A DNA stretch of 64,000 bases from Roseiarcus sp963794155 (GTDB lineage Bacteria; Pseudomonadota; Alphaproteobacteria; Rhizobiales; Beijerinckiaceae), in the NCBI GenBank assembly GCA_963794155.1, contig CAWCCX010000017.1:1-64000 (forward strand), in the 5' to 3' direction. The position numbers were made by a program, and so were the translations under genes. Below the pieces are notes generated by a model that searched no databases, was not told where the DNA came from, and was given only the letters and a program-made list of their open reading frames with translations. Below are positions 36,590-46,805 of the stretch, piece after piece. Positions within the stretch are counted from its first letter, which is position 1, and each line of letters begins with the position of its first letter.

Positions 36590-37649
36590 CGTTGAAAAAC
36601 TCCGCTTGATCGGGGCGCTCATCACTGATTCCCTCGTCCTCGGTTGAGGAGATTCGGCAATGATGGGCGAGCGGCGGGTGATGCAGGAGGCGCTGTTCTA
36701 CGGGTTCAGCCTCGAGCGGCATGTCCCCGACAATCACATGCTTCGCAAGATCGACCGTTTCGTCGACCTGTCGGATCTGAGGGCGCATCTGGGGCCCTAT
36801 TACAGCGATGTGGGACGGCCCTCGATCGATCCCGAGCTGATGATGCGTATGTTGATTGTGGGCTACTGCTTCGGCATTCGCTCAGAGCGTCGGCTGTGCG
36901 AGGAGGTCCACCTCAATCTGGCCTATCGCTGGTTCTGTCGATTGGGGCTCGACGGCGATGTCCCCGATCATTCGACTTTTTCCAAGAACCGCCACGGCCG
37001 TTTCCGAGAGAGCGATCTCCTGCGCAAGCTGTTCGAGACGGTGGTGGCGCGCTGCATGAAGGAAGGCATCGTCGGGGGCGAAGCCTTCGCGGTCGACGCC
37101 AGCATTATCGTGGCCGACGCCCATCGCCGGCGCGGCGTCGCCAAGATCGAGGACCTCGATCCGACCTCCAGTCGTGCAGTCGCGGAGTATCTGTCAGTCC
37201 TCGATGACGCGGCCTTCGGCGGCGCGACCCCGGTCGAGCCGAAGACGATCTCGCCGACCGATCCGGCCGCCCGCTATACCGCTTCGGCCAACTCTCTCGC
37301 CGGTTATGCCTATTCCGACAACTACCTCATCGATCTGAAGCATGCGGTGATCATGGACGTCGAGGCGACGACGACCATTCGCCAGGCCGAAGTCGGCGCG
37401 GCCAAGACGATGCTCGACCGCACGGCCGAACAGTTCGACGTCAACCCGTCACGCCTGGTCGCCGATGGCGGCTACGGCTCGGCCGAGATGGTCGGGTGGC
37501 TGGTGGACGAGCGCGGGATCGAACCGCACGTGAACCTGGTCGACAAGACAGAGCGCACGGACGGAACCTTCTCCCGCAGCGACTTCGCATTCGATCGAGA
37601 AAGCAACCTTTATGTCTGCCCCGGCGGCAAAGAGCTGAGGAAATACCAT

Positions 37650-39032
37650 GTATGGATGCCCCCGCTCGCGCAAGATGGTTTCGAATGGTTTGGTCGCGTG
37701 ATCGGGTGCGGTCATGTATCAGGCCTTTGGCGCGGCCTGTCACGACCGCTGGCCGGTATGGAGATGCGCGGACCGGGCGCAAATCACCGCGGCGAGCTTT
37801 TGAGCTCGATGGTATTTATTGCATTTCCTGGCCCGGATCTGACCGATCATTTGCCCTTACCGTTCCTCGACCTCCTCACACGCCCGACGTTCCCTTGGCC
37901 GCTCAACCTGATCGTGGATCAGGGGGTGGCAGCCACAGGACCTCGATAATCTTCCCCCTTTGTCAGCATGACCCAGATTGAACGGGCCATTTTGTTGGCG
38001 AGGGCGATCGCCACAAGCATGCGCGGTTTGCGGCCGAGCATGCGGTGCAGCCAGGTTCCTTCCTGCGCCCCCTTCCGGCAAGCCCAGCGCACGATGACCA
38101 TTGCGCCGGTGATTAACAGCCGGCGAATATCGCGCTGCCCCATTTTGGAAGTTTTCCCGAGAACCTGCTTGCCTCCGGTCGAGTGTTGCACAGGGACGAG
38201 CCCAAGCCAGGCTGCGAAATCGCGCCCGCGGCGGAATACCTCCATTGGCGGCGCGAACGTCTCGATCGCCATGGCCGTGATCGGCCCAACGCCCGGCATT
38301 GTCTGCAGGCGACGGGTCATGGCGCCACGCTTGGCTTCGCACGCTATCGCCTTCTCGAGCCCCGCGACCTTCTCCGAAAGCCCGTCTATCTGATCGAGGT
38401 ATACGCGCGCCAATTCGACCACGAGCAACGGAAGTGAAGGCGTCATGTCGTCGATCGCCTGAGCGAGAATCGCCACGTTCGCGGGCCCTTGCGGCGCCAC
38501 GACGCCATGTTCGGATAATTGACCGCGCAGCGCATTGATCAGTTGCGTGCGTTGACGGACCAGGAGATCCCGTGTCCGAAACAGCATGGCGCGCGCCTGT
38601 TGTTCCTCCGTTTTGACCGCAACGAAGCGCATGGTCGGTCGGCTCGCCGCTTCCACAATCGCTTCCGCGTCCGCCGCGTCGTTCTTCTGGCGTTTGACAA
38701 AAGGCTTGACGTACGCAGGCGGGATCAAGCGAACTTCATGCCCGGCGTCGCGAATAGCCCGACCCCAGTGATGGGCGCTCCCGCAGGCCTCCATGGCGAC
38801 GACGCAGCGTGGCTGCTCGGCAAGAAAGCCGAGGACTTTCTCGCGCGTGAGCTTCTTTCGAAAGGCTACGCTCCCGTCCGCTAGAGCGCCGTGCGCCTGA
38901 AAGGACCGCTTTGAAAGGTCGAGACCGATGATGCTAGCTTCTTTCATGGATGCCCTCTCCGTTGCGTGGGGTACGACAAACATCGCCACCTTGGCACATT
39001 GCGATGCCGTCAGGAGGGGGCATCCACTCCAT
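37650..39032 (-). mobile_element. IS1111-type (IS110 family) element
   Basis: About 1383 bp inserted in the IS1182 transposase gene. Subterminal inverted repeats GGATGCCCCC (from 37654) and GGGGGCATCC (to 39024) mark it as the IS1111 group. The host codons AAA TAC CAT / CAC CGC rejoin exactly when it is removed. CCAT is found on both sides; one copy may belong to the element. Confidence 0.85.
37919..38947 (-). CDS. IS1111-type transposase
   Basis: 342 residues from ATG 38947, which has GGAGAGGG just upstream; the longer frame to 38989 is rejected. The RuvC-like DEDD domain shows D in SIIGLDLSKRSF, E in VVAMEACGSAHHW and VKRQKNDAADAEAI. The C-terminal domain has LQTMPGVGPITAMAI, FAAWLGLVPVQHSTGG and the serine in KTSKMGQRDIRRLL. 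It is complete and probably active. The stretch between its stop and the element's left end (37650-37918) is where IS1111 elements encode their guide RNA. Confidence 0.93.
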   Translation of the reverse strand: MKEASIIGLDLSKRSFQAHGALADGSVAFRKKLTREKVLGFLAEQPRCVVAMEACGSAHHWGRAIRDAGHEVRLIPPAYVKPFVKRQKNDAADAEAIVEAASRPTMRFVAVKTEEQQARAMLFRTRDLLVRQRTQLINALRGQLSEHGVVAPQGPANVAILAQAIDDMTPSLPLLVVELARVYLDQIDGLSEKVAGLEKAIACEAKRGAMTRRLQTMPGVGPITAMAIETFAPPMEVFRRGRDFAAWLGLVPVQHSTGGKQVLGKTSKMGQRDIRRLLITGAMVIVRWACRKGAQEGTWLHRMLGRKPRMLVAIALANKMARSIWVMLTKGEDYRGPVAATP

Positions 39033-39638
39033 CACCGCGCTTTCGCCAAGCCACGCGACGGGCTGACGAAGGACGGCACGATGATCTACTTTGCGCGCAA
39101 GCGTGACTGCGAGGCCTGCGCGCTCAAGCCCAAGTGCTGCCCGAACGTTCCTGCGCGCAAAATCGCGCGCTCCGTTCATGAAGCCGCTCGCGACAAGGCC
39201 CGAGCGATCGCAAAGACCGAGGCCTACGCCGTCTCATGCCGGGAACGAAAGAAGGTCGAGATGCTTTTCGCTCATCTGAAGCGCATCCTCAGAACTCGAC
39301 CGATTGCGCCTGCGCGGGCCGAGCGGAGCCAAAGACGAGTTCCTGTTGGCCGCCACCGCCCAAAATCTGCGGAAACTGGCGAAGCTCATCCCCTTCCCGG
39401 CGCCGATCTTCGCCACCTGAGGCGCAGAGGGCCAGCTCGGCCTCGCCGAAAGCCGCCCATGACCCCAATCGCCGCCGAGCCGAAACGGAGTTCTTCAACG
39501 AAATCCGGCCTGTTCCTGCCGTTCGGCCAACGGTCGCTCTCCGCCCAATTGAGGCGCCCAAGGCCGCGGTCCGCTCGGTCCGCAATACGTCGACTCCGGC
39601 CGCCTGCTCCTCGCAAATAGCCGCTCTGCGCCGACGGC

Positions 39639-39800
39639 GTGGCGAGCGGGCTCACGCTTCTCTTCGGCACGTCTGGCCGGACCGCGGTGCCGAACTCGAT
39701 GGTCGTAACGATTATCGCTCTTTACGCGCCGTCGATCGCCGTCGTCGTATCTGTGATCCTCGATTTGGATGAACCCGATGGAGGCCTGTTCGGCGTCCCG
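39639..39800 (+). pseudogene. Membrane protein C-terminal remnant (DUF4239-like)
   Basis: The frame reads VTIIALYAPSIAVVVSVILD then LDEPDGGLFGVPQHLNAQRA, a membrane helix followed by the LxLDxPxxGL segment typical of the end of DUF4239 proteins. It begins 140 bp after the IS1182 end and has no start, so it is a truncated relic. Confidence 0.4.
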
Positions 39801-39893
39801 CAGCACCTCAATGCGCAACGCGCTCGCCGACATGATGCGCTGAGCCGTCTTGCGATTGACAGCCCGGTTCGGGCCGGTCAGGCTTCGAGTCTC

Positions 39894-41750
39894 ATGCAAT
39901 TGCACCGGGACCTGCGACGCCGTCCGTTTTTGCTCGCCGCAGCGGCGGTCCTCGGTTTCGCGCTGCGACCGGGCGGGGCGAACGCGCAAGCCTCGGACGC
40001 GACCGCGCAAGGGGCGCTGTTCGAGCAGAACTGCGCGGCCTGCCATGCGATCCCCGCCACCCGCGCGCCCAATCGCGCGTCCTTACGCGCGATGTCGCCG
40101 AACTTCATCGTCGAATCGCTGACCCACGGCATGATGAAGGCGCAAGGCTCGGACCTTACTGCCGAGGAGCGCATTGCGCTCGCCGAATATCTGACCGGCC
40201 GCAAGGTCGGCGCCGAGGCGCTAATGGCGGGCAGGTGCGCCGCCGCCTCGCCGCCGCTTTCGCTCGACGGACCGTCGTTCAACGGCTGAGCGGCAATCTC
40301 GAAAACTGGCGGTTCCAGCCCGCGCCGGGCCTCATCGCCGCGGATCTTCCCCGGCTCGAGCTCAAATGGGCGTTCGGCGTACCGGGCGCGGTTATGATGT
40401 TAGCTCAGCCGACGGTGGGGGCGGGCCGCGTCTTCATCGGCGGGCAGAACGGCCACGTCTACGCGCTCGATCAGAAGAGCGGCTGCTATTACTGGGACTA
40501 CCGCGCAAGCGGAGGTGAGGACCGCGATCACGGTCGCGGACGTCGGCGGCCGGATCGTCGCCCTGTTCGGCGACCGCCGTGGGTACGCCTATTGCGTCGA
40601 CGCCGCGACCGGCGCAACGATCTGGAAGGTGACGCCCGACGACGAAGCCGGGGCGGTGATCACCGACGCGCCGGTCCTGTTCGAGAACCGGCTCTATGTT
40701 CCTATCTCGAACAACGACGGCGGTGGCGCCGGCAATCCCGAATATGAATGCTGCAAAGGCAGAGGCGCGGTCGTTGCGCTTGACGCGGCGACCGGCGTCG
40801 TTGTCTGGACGACGTACACGACCGCGCAAGCGGCGCCGCAAGGCCGAAACGCGATCGGCACGCAGCTCTATGGCCCTTCCGGCGCGTCGGTATGGGCGGC
40901 GCCAACGATCGACGCAAGGAACCGGGTTCTTTATATCGGGACCGGCGACAACCACTCCGCTCCGGCGACCGACACCAGCGACGCAGTTCTGGCATTGTCG
41001 CTCGACGACGGAAAGATTGTGTGGTCAAAACAGCTGCTGGCCGGCGACGTCTGGAACGACGCTTGCGGCTCAGCCGACGGCGCGAACTGCCCCGAACCGC
41101 ATGGGCCGGACCAGGATCTAGGCTCGTCCGCCAACCTGATCGCGCTTGACGGGGGCAAGCGTACGCTGACCATCGGCCAGAAGTCCGGCATGGTCTGGGC
41201 GCTCGATCCGGATGACCGCGGCCGTATTGTCTGGCAGCGCCGCGTCGGGGCCGGAGGCCGGCTCGGCGGCGTCCAATGGGGAACGGCGACGAACGGAAGG
41301 GTGGTGTTTGTCGCGATTTCGGACGTGAGGCGCCCCAATCCCGGCGCTGGGCGACCGGTTGAACCCGATCCCACGGCAGGGGGCGGGCTGTTCGCGCTCG
41401 CGACGGCCGACGGCGCTGTGCTCTGGCGCGCGCCGCCGGCGAACGCTTGCGCCGACCGGCCGAACTGTAGCCCGGCGCAGTCGGCCGCTGTCACCGCGAC
41501 GCCAGACTTCGTGCTGTCGGGAGCCGTCGACGGCCACATCCGCGCCTACTCCGTCGGCGATGGCCGGGTTCTCTGGGATTACGACATGGCGAGACCCTTC
41601 AAGACCGTGAACGACGTCGAGGCCAGCGGCGGCTCGCTCGACGCCGCCGGGCCGACGGTCGCGGGCGGCTTGATTTTCGTCAACGCCGGATATGGTCTCT
41701 ACGGCAGCAGGCCGGGCAACGTGCTGGCCGCCTTCGCGCCACGGCCGTAA
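39894..41750 (+). pseudogene. Cytochrome c-quinoprotein dehydrogenase (PVA dehydrogenase-like), two frameshifts
   Basis: Starting at ATG 39894 there is a signal peptide (FLLAAAAVLGFALRPGGANA) and a cytochrome c domain with haem site CAACH, ending PSFNG. One base appears lost near 40288 (TGAGC for TGGAGC). The next part (NLENWRFQPAPGLIAADLPR, GQNGHVYALDQKSGCYYWDY) is in another frame. A second shift near 40505 returns to the first frame for the PQQ propeller (TAITVADVGGRIVALFGDRR to GNVLAAFAPRP). This order, N-terminal haem then propeller, matches polyvinyl-alcohol dehydrogenase-like enzymes. The rest of the sequence is well preserved, so recent loss or sequencing indels are both possible. Confidence 0.82.
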
Positions 41751-41831
41751 CGGGCCGGCGTAAGAGCCCGATCAGAGGATGCGGCTCTAATGGCGCAATC
41801 TCCCTGACCCAATCCGCAACGTCCGCTTCAC

Positions 41832-43653
41832 GTGTGCGCCGTGAGAAGGCGGCGCTTTTCCAGTGGGTGCAAGTCCCACCCGGCGAACGCTCCAGCCGGA
41901 AGCAACCGGAGCAGTCATGGAGGTGACGAAATGGCTGAAGCCTTCGGTGTAGCTGGTCACATATAGGTGACCGCGCGAGTGTGCGGGCCGCAACGCGAGT
42001 AAACGCCGAGCAAGCCTCACATGAGCAGGTGGCAGTCAAGCGGTTTGTTTCCGGGTGATAAGTCTCCAGCGGTTTGTCCGGTATCCGAGGTTCTGAGCCC
42101 TCTAAGCGTGACGCGGCTCGTTTCCGAGCACGATCAACCTCACATACGGTCGCCGTTCGCGACGGCTGCACCAACATCCCGCTTGCGGCGGGTAGGGCTC
42201 AGGAAGACGAGAACCTTTCTCGAAAACGGCGTTTCAGGCCACGGCTTGCTTCGGTTCGTCCACCTGGATCCGTCAGGACTGATCACGTCCTGAGGATTAC
42301 GGGATTGGATGCGTGGAAGACGGGGGCTATCGTCAGGCGGGCCTAATCATGGCGCCTTCGATCACGACCCCAGCGCTCAGATATTTCCAGAGTGCGACCA
42401 GCAGCTTTCGCGCCAGCGCCACGATCGTCGTCTTGCGCCGACGACCGCCGTTACGTTCGTTTCGGTCCTGGAACCAGAGGGTGAGTGCGGAGCGCGGCTG
42501 ATAGCGTATCCAAAGCCAGGCGAGCTGAATCATCGTTGTCCGTAGTCGCGGGTTGCCCGATTGCGAGATGCCCTGCTCGCGATTGACCGACCCGCTTTGC
42601 CAAGGCGTCGGGGCAAGGCCGGCATAAGCGGCGACCTGTCGGCGGTTATCGAAGTGCCTGGAGAGTCCCTCAGACCAGAGGACCGAAGCGAATTCCGGCC
42701 CAATCCCATGGACACCCAGCAACATCGGCGGCGGGGCCAACCCTTTGGTTTGTTGTGCGTTGAGCAGCGCGTCCCGCTCGGACTCCACAGCTTTGATCTG
42801 CTCGAGAAGCAATTCGAGCCGATCGAGTTCTCGACAAACCTGGGCTTTGAGATGTTCGGGCAAGCGACGGCCGTCGCCAGTCTGGAGCGCATCCAGCCGC
42901 GCCCGTCGATCGCGACGCAACGGCTCATACTCGGATGCGCCCTGAGAGAAGAGCAATCCTTTGATCCGGTTGACGTGCTGAACCCGTTCCATGATCAGCA
43001 CCTTGCGCTCACGGCAAATCCGGCGGCGGTCTTCATCTTCAGGCGTCGGCGCCCGAACCATTGAACAGACCCGCGGTTCGCCGCGCTTGTGGGCGAGCAG
43101 CGCGCGAAGCAAAGCCTCGCCATCGATCCTGTCGGTCTTGGCCCGACGCCGCCGGCGCGAAGTCGCAATTGAGGCTGCATCGACAACGTGGCTCTCAATT
43201 CCCTCACTCAGCAAGACACGGTGAATCCAGAAACCGTCCAACCCCGCTTCTTGAATGACGATGATCGGGAAGGATTTTCCGGTCCGCGCGTACGCTTTCC
43301 TCCTGAGCTCCAAAATGCGGGCCAACAGCGCAGCGATATCCCCGGCGGACACGCTGTGCTTTGACATCTTCTCTCCGCGGCCTGGCGACAATGACGTAAC
43401 CAGCCAGGTCGATCGGCTCAGTTCCAATGAGATGAATATTGCGCAAAGATCGGCCCGGATCGTGGTCGGTGCTAATTGATCAGCTACGTTTTGCATGGTC
43501 GCCTCCAGAGTGGGTGGTAAGCGACCTCATGCTCCCGAATCGCAGGTCGCTACCATCGCCTCATGGGATCTCGAAAAGGACGATGTGCAGGCCGACCCGA
43601 CGACGTTTTCGGGGAAGGCTGATACGGCTGGGCGAGATGAGCGAAGACGACGC
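41832..43653 (+). mobile_element. Group II intron copy 3, 3'-truncated, with intact IS110
   Basis: Identical in layout to copy 2 from the exon (ATCCGCAACGTCCGCTTCAC) through the IS110 insertion. Similarity stops after GAAGACGACGC at 43653, where copies 1 and 2 continue CCAGTCGCTG. The RT gene, domain V and domain VI are missing. The DNA beyond is a helicase gene fragment. Without its 3' half the intron cannot splice or move by itself. Confidence 0.87.
42333..43496 (-). CDS. IS110-family transposase inside intron copy 3
   Basis: Complete, with the same 387-residue product as the copy at 15674-16837, including the KTDRIDGEALL acidic motif and the QSGNPRLR serine motif. Its leader hairpin is at 43515-43555. 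The truncation of the surrounding intron lies about 100 bp beyond that hairpin, near where the element's right end should be, so IS110-driven deletion is a possible cause. Confidence 0.93.
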   Translation of the reverse strand: MQNVADQLAPTTIRADLCAIFISLELSRSTWLVTSLSPGRGEKMSKHSVSAGDIAALLARILELRRKAYARTGKSFPIIVIQEAGLDGFWIHRVLLSEGIESHVVDAASIATSRRRRRAKTDRIDGEALLRALLAHKRGEPRVCSMVRAPTPEDEDRRRICRERKVLIMERVQHVNRIKGLLFSQGASEYEPLRRDRRARLDALQTGDGRRLPEHLKAQVCRELDRLELLLEQIKAVESERDALLNAQQTKGLAPPPMLLGVHGIGPEFASVLWSEGLSRHFDNRRQVAAYAGLAPTPWQSGSVNREQGISQSGNPRLRTTMIQLAWLWIRYQPRSALTLWFQDRNERNGGRRRKTTIVALARKLLVALWKYLSAGVVIEGAMIRPA

Positions 43654-44537
43654 TGGCCGTGCGTGACGAGATCGCCGCGCGGGGTGAAACGACAACCTCA
43701 GAAATGTTCGATCGGATCAGCGTCGCCAGGGCTGCAGCGGGGACACGTCCCTACGACTTCGCCGTGGTGGATGAAGCGCAGGACCTTGGCGTGGCCGAGG
43801 CGAGGTTTCTCGCGGCGCTCGGCGCGGGAAGACCGAACGCACTGTTCTTTGCCGGCGATCTCGGCCAGCGGATCTTTCAAACGCCGTTTTCCTGGAAGTC
43901 GCTTGGCATCGACATCCGCGGCCGTTCCTCGACACTTCGAGTCAACTACCGCACCTCGCATCAGATTCGCACCCGGGCCGACCGGCTCTTGCCGACAGCG
44001 ATTTCCGACGTGGACGGCAATGAGGAAGGCCGCAAAGGCACGGTATCGGTCTTCAACGGACCACCGCCCGCGGTCCGCACGTTCAAGAGCGTGCAGGACG
44101 AGTCGAACGCAATCGGCGCATGGATTGCCGAGCGGATCAAGGAAGGAACTCGGCCGGAAGAGATCGGCATTTTCGTTCGATCCGATGCGGAACTCGACCG
44201 CGCGAGGGCGGCGGCGAAGGCGGCCGGAGCTTCCGCAACAACGCTATCTGGCGAGACCGAAGCGGTGCCGGGAATGATCGCGGTCAGTCCGATGCATCTC
44301 GCCAAAGGTCTCGAATTCCGCGTGGTCGCGGTCATGGCCTGCGACGATGAAATCCTGCCGCGGCAGGAACGCATCGAAACTGTCGCGGACGATTCCGAAC
44401 TCGAAGAGGTCTACCACACCGAGCGGCATCTGCTCTATGTCGCCTGCACCCGAGCCCGCGACCATCTGATCGTGTCCGGCGTCGAGCCGGTGTCGGAGTT
44501 TCTGGCAGATTTCGGCCCTGGATCGGTCCCGTCCTAG
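43654..44537 (+). pseudogene. UvrD/Rep-type helicase, C-terminal fragment
   Basis: About 294 codons in frame from the intron junction, with no proper start. Helicase motif II is FAVVDEAQDLGVAEARF. The arginine motif IV is in RVNYRTSHQI. Motif V is MHLAKGLEFRVVAVMAC and motif VI is HLLYVACTRARDHLIVSG. The Walker A region and other N-terminal motifs are gone, so ATPase activity is lost. Similar 3'-5' superfamily I helicases act in DNA repair or defence islands; the type cannot be decided from the tail alone. Confidence 0.82.
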
Positions 44538-45319
44538 ATCCCCGTTACTGACCTTCACGCTTGAAAGCATCAAGCCGATCCACCCACCATTGCACCATCT
44601 TGACGCGCTCGTCCCAAGCGGGTCAATGCGCGGTCCGAAGAAGATCGGCAAAAGCCAGCGAAGCTCGTGGAAGCCGGTGAGCGCGGCGAGGCGCCGACGA
44701 CGCCGAAGCGCAAGCTACTTGAGCAAACGAACGCCCGGACGGAGGTTTGCGGAGATCCTGTCGGGGGCGCTGCTGGTTGGAAGGCGGACACCGATTGGGA
44801 GCGCTGCCAACGTCCCCTGATATGAAGCGCTCCGACATCGCGACGTTCCCGAGGTCTGCGAACTCCTTGGCATCGGCCGTGACGAGAAGATTAAGGTAGC
44901 GGCCGATCGTCAAGTTCTGGGGTGCCTACAAGCGCCGCCACGCCGTGCCGCCGCACTTCGCCGAGAGCGTGGCCTTCGAGTTGACCTCGCCGGATTTTGG
45001 AATGTCGTCGAAGCGGACGGAGGGGCCGGCACCCGACGGTTTAATGGTCCAGCTTCTGCTCCGCGCGTCCGCTTGGGCACGCGGAGCTTCGACGCGTCCG
45101 CGCCTCTGGCAGGGTCGCTTTGATCGCCTCGTAGGCTTCCGCCGTGATTGAAATCGTGACCATCGCGGCGATCTCGAACTTCCCGGCGCCGTGCCTAGAA
45201 GTTCCACCAAACATGGCAATGCGCCGCATCGGAAGCCACGCCCTCGCCGACTATCCCGCCGCGCGCTTCGGCAGGTAACCTGACCTACCGCCAGGTTTCG
45301 CCGCTCGCTATAGAGTCTC
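44538..45319. other. Decayed region between helicase fragment and tRNA-like sequence
   Basis: No intact gene is seen. Apart from the small remnant at 45041-45163, frames are short and broken. It is consistent with the eroded edge of an integrated element. Confidence 0.4.
45041..45163 (-). pseudogene. Remnant of a small conserved protein
   Basis: MVTISITAEAYEAIKATLPE (ATG 45163) resembles the start of a short alphaproteobacterial protein family of about 70 residues, often near antitoxin-like genes. The rest (RTRRSSACPSGRAEQKLDH) departs from the pattern, so the gene is shortened or frameshifted. The function is unknown. Confidence 0.4.
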
Positions 45320-45447
45320 GGCGCCGCAGCTCGATGGATCGAGCGCTCTGGTTTCTTCGAAGCCGCTCGGCTTCGTCGTGGTCTTGCTTAAGCCCTTGAC
45401 CTTTACTGCCAAAGAGGCTGCGGGTTCAAATCCCGCCGGCGCCCCCA
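45320..45447 (+). tRNA. Split tRNA-like sequence, probably a tRNA pseudogene
   Basis: The 5' half has acceptor GGCGCCG, CA, and a D arm GCTC-GATGGATC-GAGC, then CTCTG GTTTCTT. The 3' half, after about 50 foreign bases, has T arm GCGGG-TTCAAAT-CCCGC, acceptor CGGCGCC matching the 5' strand in all 7 pairs, then C and CCA. The anticodon stem no longer closes properly. It looks like a tRNA interrupted or rearranged in the anticodon region, perhaps an old integration site. Confidence 0.45.
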
Positions 45448-45787
45448 CAGCCGATTTGAGAAGTCAGTCATTTTGCACAGGCTCGTGCACCGCAGCGGAA
45501 TCCACCCTCGCCGACCATCCAGCCGCGATCGTCCGCGTCGATTGCGAGCGCTGCGGGCGGTCAAGACGCTAAGCCCTCGCCGGCCTGCTCCGTGGTTCTG
45601 CGCCGACGTCTTGATGGATCTGGCGGCGTTACGACCGGCGCCGCTCCGCGCGCATCTTGGCTCGCGACGTTCGTAATCGTTCCCCGGCGTTCGCCACGAT
45701 CTACGCCACACGGTGGGGATGGCGGTGGGGATGAAAACCAAGCTCTCAATAATATCATAGTAATTTCAATCTATTGACGCTCAGAAC
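45448..45787. other. Decayed sequence between tRNA-like and tRNA-Ser
   Basis: A short stretch at about 45495-45562 reads LADHPAAIVRVDCERCGRS, resembling the CxxC region of a small zinc-ribbon protein, then hits a stop. No intact gene is supported. Confidence 0.35.
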
Positions 45788-45877
45788 TGGCGGAGGGGGC
45801 GGGATTCGAACCCGCGATACGGTTTCCCGCATACACACTTTCCAGGCGTGCGCCTTCGACCGCTCGGCCACCCCTCC
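45788..45877 (-). tRNA. tRNA-Ser (GGA)
   Basis: Minus-strand cloverleaf of 90 nt. Acceptor GGAGGGG pairs with CCCCTCC followed by G and encoded CCA. The D arm is GCCGAGCGGTCGAAGGC. The anticodon stem-loop CACGCCTGGAAAGTGTG gives anticodon GGA. There is a long variable arm, as in serine tRNAs, and the T arm is GCGGGTTCGAATCCCGC. It marks the border between accessory DNA and the conserved right part. Confidence 0.95.
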
Positions 45878-46076
45878 GGCTCGCGCTTCGATTGAGAAGG
45901 GCGAAGGCGAGGCGCATAGCACCGGGCGCGGCGCTCGCGCAAGCAGGGGCGCATGGCGCCGCTCCTTGGGGTACTGCCATTCGAAATTGCGTGGCGTGAG
46001 TATACAGTCGTTTCCGGACAATAAGAAAGGATCAGCCGGCGCCGTCCATGCGTCGAGCAGGAAAAGATGATTTGCG

Positions 46077-46775
46077 ATGCTTGAGCCTTCGATCGCGCTG
46101 AGTTGCGGCATATGCGGCGGCGCGGCTTTCACGCATCGGAGGATTGCATGGCCAAACCTCATATCCGAGTGGCAGCTTTCGCCCCATGAGGTCGCCTACA
46201 TCGATCGGCAGCAGGGAACGACGTGCAACGGCTGCGGCTCCAATCTTCGCTCGATTGCGCTTGCCAACGCCATCAGAGCCTTCTTCGGCGACCAGGGCAC
46301 GCTGCAAGAGATCGCGGAACGGGGAACGCCTGCCTCGATCCTGGAAATCAACGAGGCCGGCCATTTGGGCCCCATCCTGCGCCGGTTCGCGGGTCACGTC
46401 TTCGCTTCCTACCCCGAGGTCGACATTCATCGCCTGCCTTATGCTGACGGATCGGTCGACCTCATCGTTCATTCCGACACGCTGGAGCATGTCAACAACC
46501 CGATCCATGCTTTGACGGAGTGCCGGCGGGTCCTGAAAACAGGCGGCGGGCTTTGCTTTACGGTCCCGATCATCGTCGGGCGCATGACCCGGGATCGAAC
46601 AGGATTGCCGATGAGCTATCACGGGAATCCAGCGACCTCCGCCGACGACTATGCCGTGCGCACGGAGTTTGGCGCCGACGCCTGGACCTATCTGATGGAA
46701 GCCGGGTTCACGACCGTCTCTATTCATGCCGTCGCCTATCCTGCGGCTACGGCGTTTCTCGCGTTGAAGTCGTGA
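46077..46775 (+). CDS. SAM-dependent methyltransferase with zinc-ribbon start
   Basis: 232 residues. Paired cysteines CGICGG (10-13) and CNGCG (50-53) suggest an N-terminal zinc ribbon. A Methyltransf_11-type Rossmann domain follows, with ILEINEAGHLGPILRRFAG in the motif I position, DIHRLPYADGSVDLIVHSDTL, HVNNPIHALTECRRVLKTGG and the usual C-terminal strand. The motif I glycines are reduced. Relatives act on sugars or lipids in surface polysaccharide clusters, but no such cluster is here. The substrate is unknown. Confidence 0.8.
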   Translation: MLEPSIALSCGICGGAAFTHRRIAWPNLISEWQLSPHEVAYIDRQQGTTCNGCGSNLRSIALANAIRAFFGDQGTLQEIAERGTPASILEINEAGHLGPILRRFAGHVFASYPEVDIHRLPYADGSVDLIVHSDTLEHVNNPIHALTECRRVLKTGGGLCFTVPIIVGRMTRDRTGLPMSYHGNPATSADDYAVRTEFGADAWTYLMEAGFTTVSIHAVAYPAATAFLALKS

Positions 46776-46805
46776 TTCGAAGGCGCTGCTTCCGGCCAGC
46801 GCGCC

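Larger units (their letters stand above)
36660..39420 (+). pseudogene. IS1182-type transposase, interrupted and frameshifted
   Basis: The N-terminal part (36660-37649) includes LERHVPDNHMLRKIDRFVDL, DHSTFSKNRHGRF and the DDE-type aspartates in FAVDASII and LVADGGYGSAEM. It breaks off in CPGGKELRKYH. The protein resumes at 39033 with HRAFAKPRDGLTKDGTMIYF, then the Cys-rich CEACALKPKCCPN and VEMLFAHLKRILR. At about 39295 the frame shifts and the tail continues in another frame (LRLRGPSGAKDEFLLAATAQ, NLRKLAKLIPFPAPIFAT) to 39420. Two independent lesions show it is no longer active. Confidence 0.88.
36590..39500 (+). mobile_element. IS1182-type element split by an IS1111-type element
   Basis: Terminal inverted repeats are CGTTGAAAAACTCCG (36590-36604) and CGGAGTTCTTCAACG (39486-39500), with one mismatch. 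Without the inner 1.38-kb element the length is about 1.53 kb, normal for the family. The transposase is interrupted and also frameshifted, so this copy is dead. Its left end resembles the miniature element at 7534. Confidence 0.8.

Noticed and set aside
45403..45741. Minus-strand frame ending RRRDLNPQPLWQ
   Set aside because: This peptide is the usual antisense translation of a tRNA T arm, here the tRNA-like sequence at 45320-45447.
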